A stretch of 64,000 bases of DNA from Nocardioides ganghwensis. Lineage in GTDB: Bacteria; Actinomycetota; Actinomycetes; Propionibacteriales; Nocardioidaceae. Numbering within the stretch: the stretch's first letter is position 1; every line of letters starts with the position of its first letter. Shown here piece after piece: positions 63,755 through 64,000 of the stretch. A program made the position numbers and the translations under genes. The stretch is from assembly GCF_014779655.1 (NCBI RefSeq), contig NZ_JACXYX010000006.1:62001-126000 (forward strand), read 5' to 3'. The notes beneath the pieces were generated by a model. It made no database searches and had not been told where the DNA came from. It worked only from the letters and a program-made list of their open reading frames with translations.

Positions 63755-64000
63755 ATGGCCGGCGGACTGTTCGCCCTCCTCGACGACGTCGCCGCACTCG
63801 CGCGCATCGCCGCAGCCAGCGTGGACGACGTCGGCGCCGCCGCCGGGCGTGCCAGCATGAAGGCCGCGGGCGTGGTGGTCGACGACACCGCCGTCACCCC
63901 GCAGTACCTCCACGGATCCCCCGCCGCGCGCGAGCTGCCGATCATCAAGAAGATCGCCATCGGTTCGCTGCGCAACAAGATGCTCTTCATCCTCCCCGCG
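63755..64000 (+). CDS. DUF808 family membrane protein, partial
   Basis: The first 82 codons are visible and run off the right edge. The sequence MAGGLFALLDDVAALARIAA, then VDDTAVTPQYLHGSPAAREL and IIKKIAIGSLRNKMLFILPA is the standard start of DUF808 (YedI-like) inner-membrane proteins, whose function is unknown. A GAAGGA site lies 7 bases before the ATG. Confidence 0.9.
   Translation, partial: MAGGLFALLDDVAALARIAAASVDDVGAAAGRASMKAAGVVVDDTAVTPQYLHGSPAARELPIIKKIAIGSLRNKMLFILPA

Overview
The window is very GC-rich, densely packed DNA with GTG starts, 4-base start/stop overlaps (ATGA, GTGA) and many leaderless-looking promoters. Gene content is actinobacterial: WhiB, F420 genes, an acyl-CoA carboxylase epsilon subunit, a DUF222/13E12 HNH protein, two LytR-CpsA-Psr (LCP) proteins, a GlfT2-type galactofuranosyltransferase, and DUF3499, DUF5719, DUF3105 and TIGR03089 proteins. 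The gene families together with the short repeats around 62-63 kb suggest a Nocardioides-like member of the Propionibacteriales. That placement is inference, not proof. No rRNA, tRNA, CRISPR array, phage or insertion sequence was seen.

Layout. 1-7.1 kb (minus): the start of a biotin-carboxylase gene, then an apparent operon of a ferric-iron binding lipoprotein, a fused permease, an ATPase and an unusual adenylation-carrier-membrane acyltransferase fusion, behind an IdeR/DtxR-like iron box. 7.2-13.4 kb (plus): an acyl-CoA dehydrogenase behind an 18-bp palindrome, an unknown protein, and a histidine kinase, NarL-type regulator, ABC ATPase and ABC permease set. 13.4-18.8 kb (minus): a small membrane protein, CDP-alcohol phosphotransferase, Maf, DUF885 protein and carboxylase epsilon/beta subunits. 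18.9-27.1 kb: birA, PH-domain protein, Rv1264-like cyclase, winged-helix protein, purK, purE, arfB, oxidoreductase, CoA-binding protein, trxA (behind a CsoR/CstR-like operator) and a second acyl-CoA dehydrogenase.

27.1-34.2 kb is a copper-homeostasis island: DUF6153-like membrane protein, a four-helix Cys-rich copper-storage-type protein, a His-rich DUF305 membrane protein, an HLHP lipoprotein, a CopC-CopD fusion, a YcnI protein and a small membrane protein. It is interrupted by a divergent flavin-oxidase-like/universal-stress pair. 34.2-38 kb: DUF1707, PadR, LCP, thioesterase and GNAT genes. 38.1-49.6 kb is a cell-envelope galactan locus: LCP, two GT2 enzymes, UDP-galactopyranose mutase, a GlfT2-like polymerase, a Wzm/Wzt exporter and a secreted amidase with FG-GAP repeats. 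The LCP and amidase promoters share a 13-bp word.

49.6-60.1 kb resembles the mycobacterial fbiA-fbiB-whiB2 neighbourhood (cofE, cofD, whiB, GT2 membrane protein, DUF5719, degenerate metallopeptidase, DUF3499, Trm112-like, TobH-like), but the expected phosphomannomutase is missing and CofE lacks the FbiB nitroreductase domain. 60-64 kb is more accessory: GNAT, SnoaL-like and VOC proteins, a DUF222 HNH protein carrying repeat-like DNA inside its coding region, a palindromic repeat cluster, a frameshifted GNAT gene and a truncated DUF808 gene.
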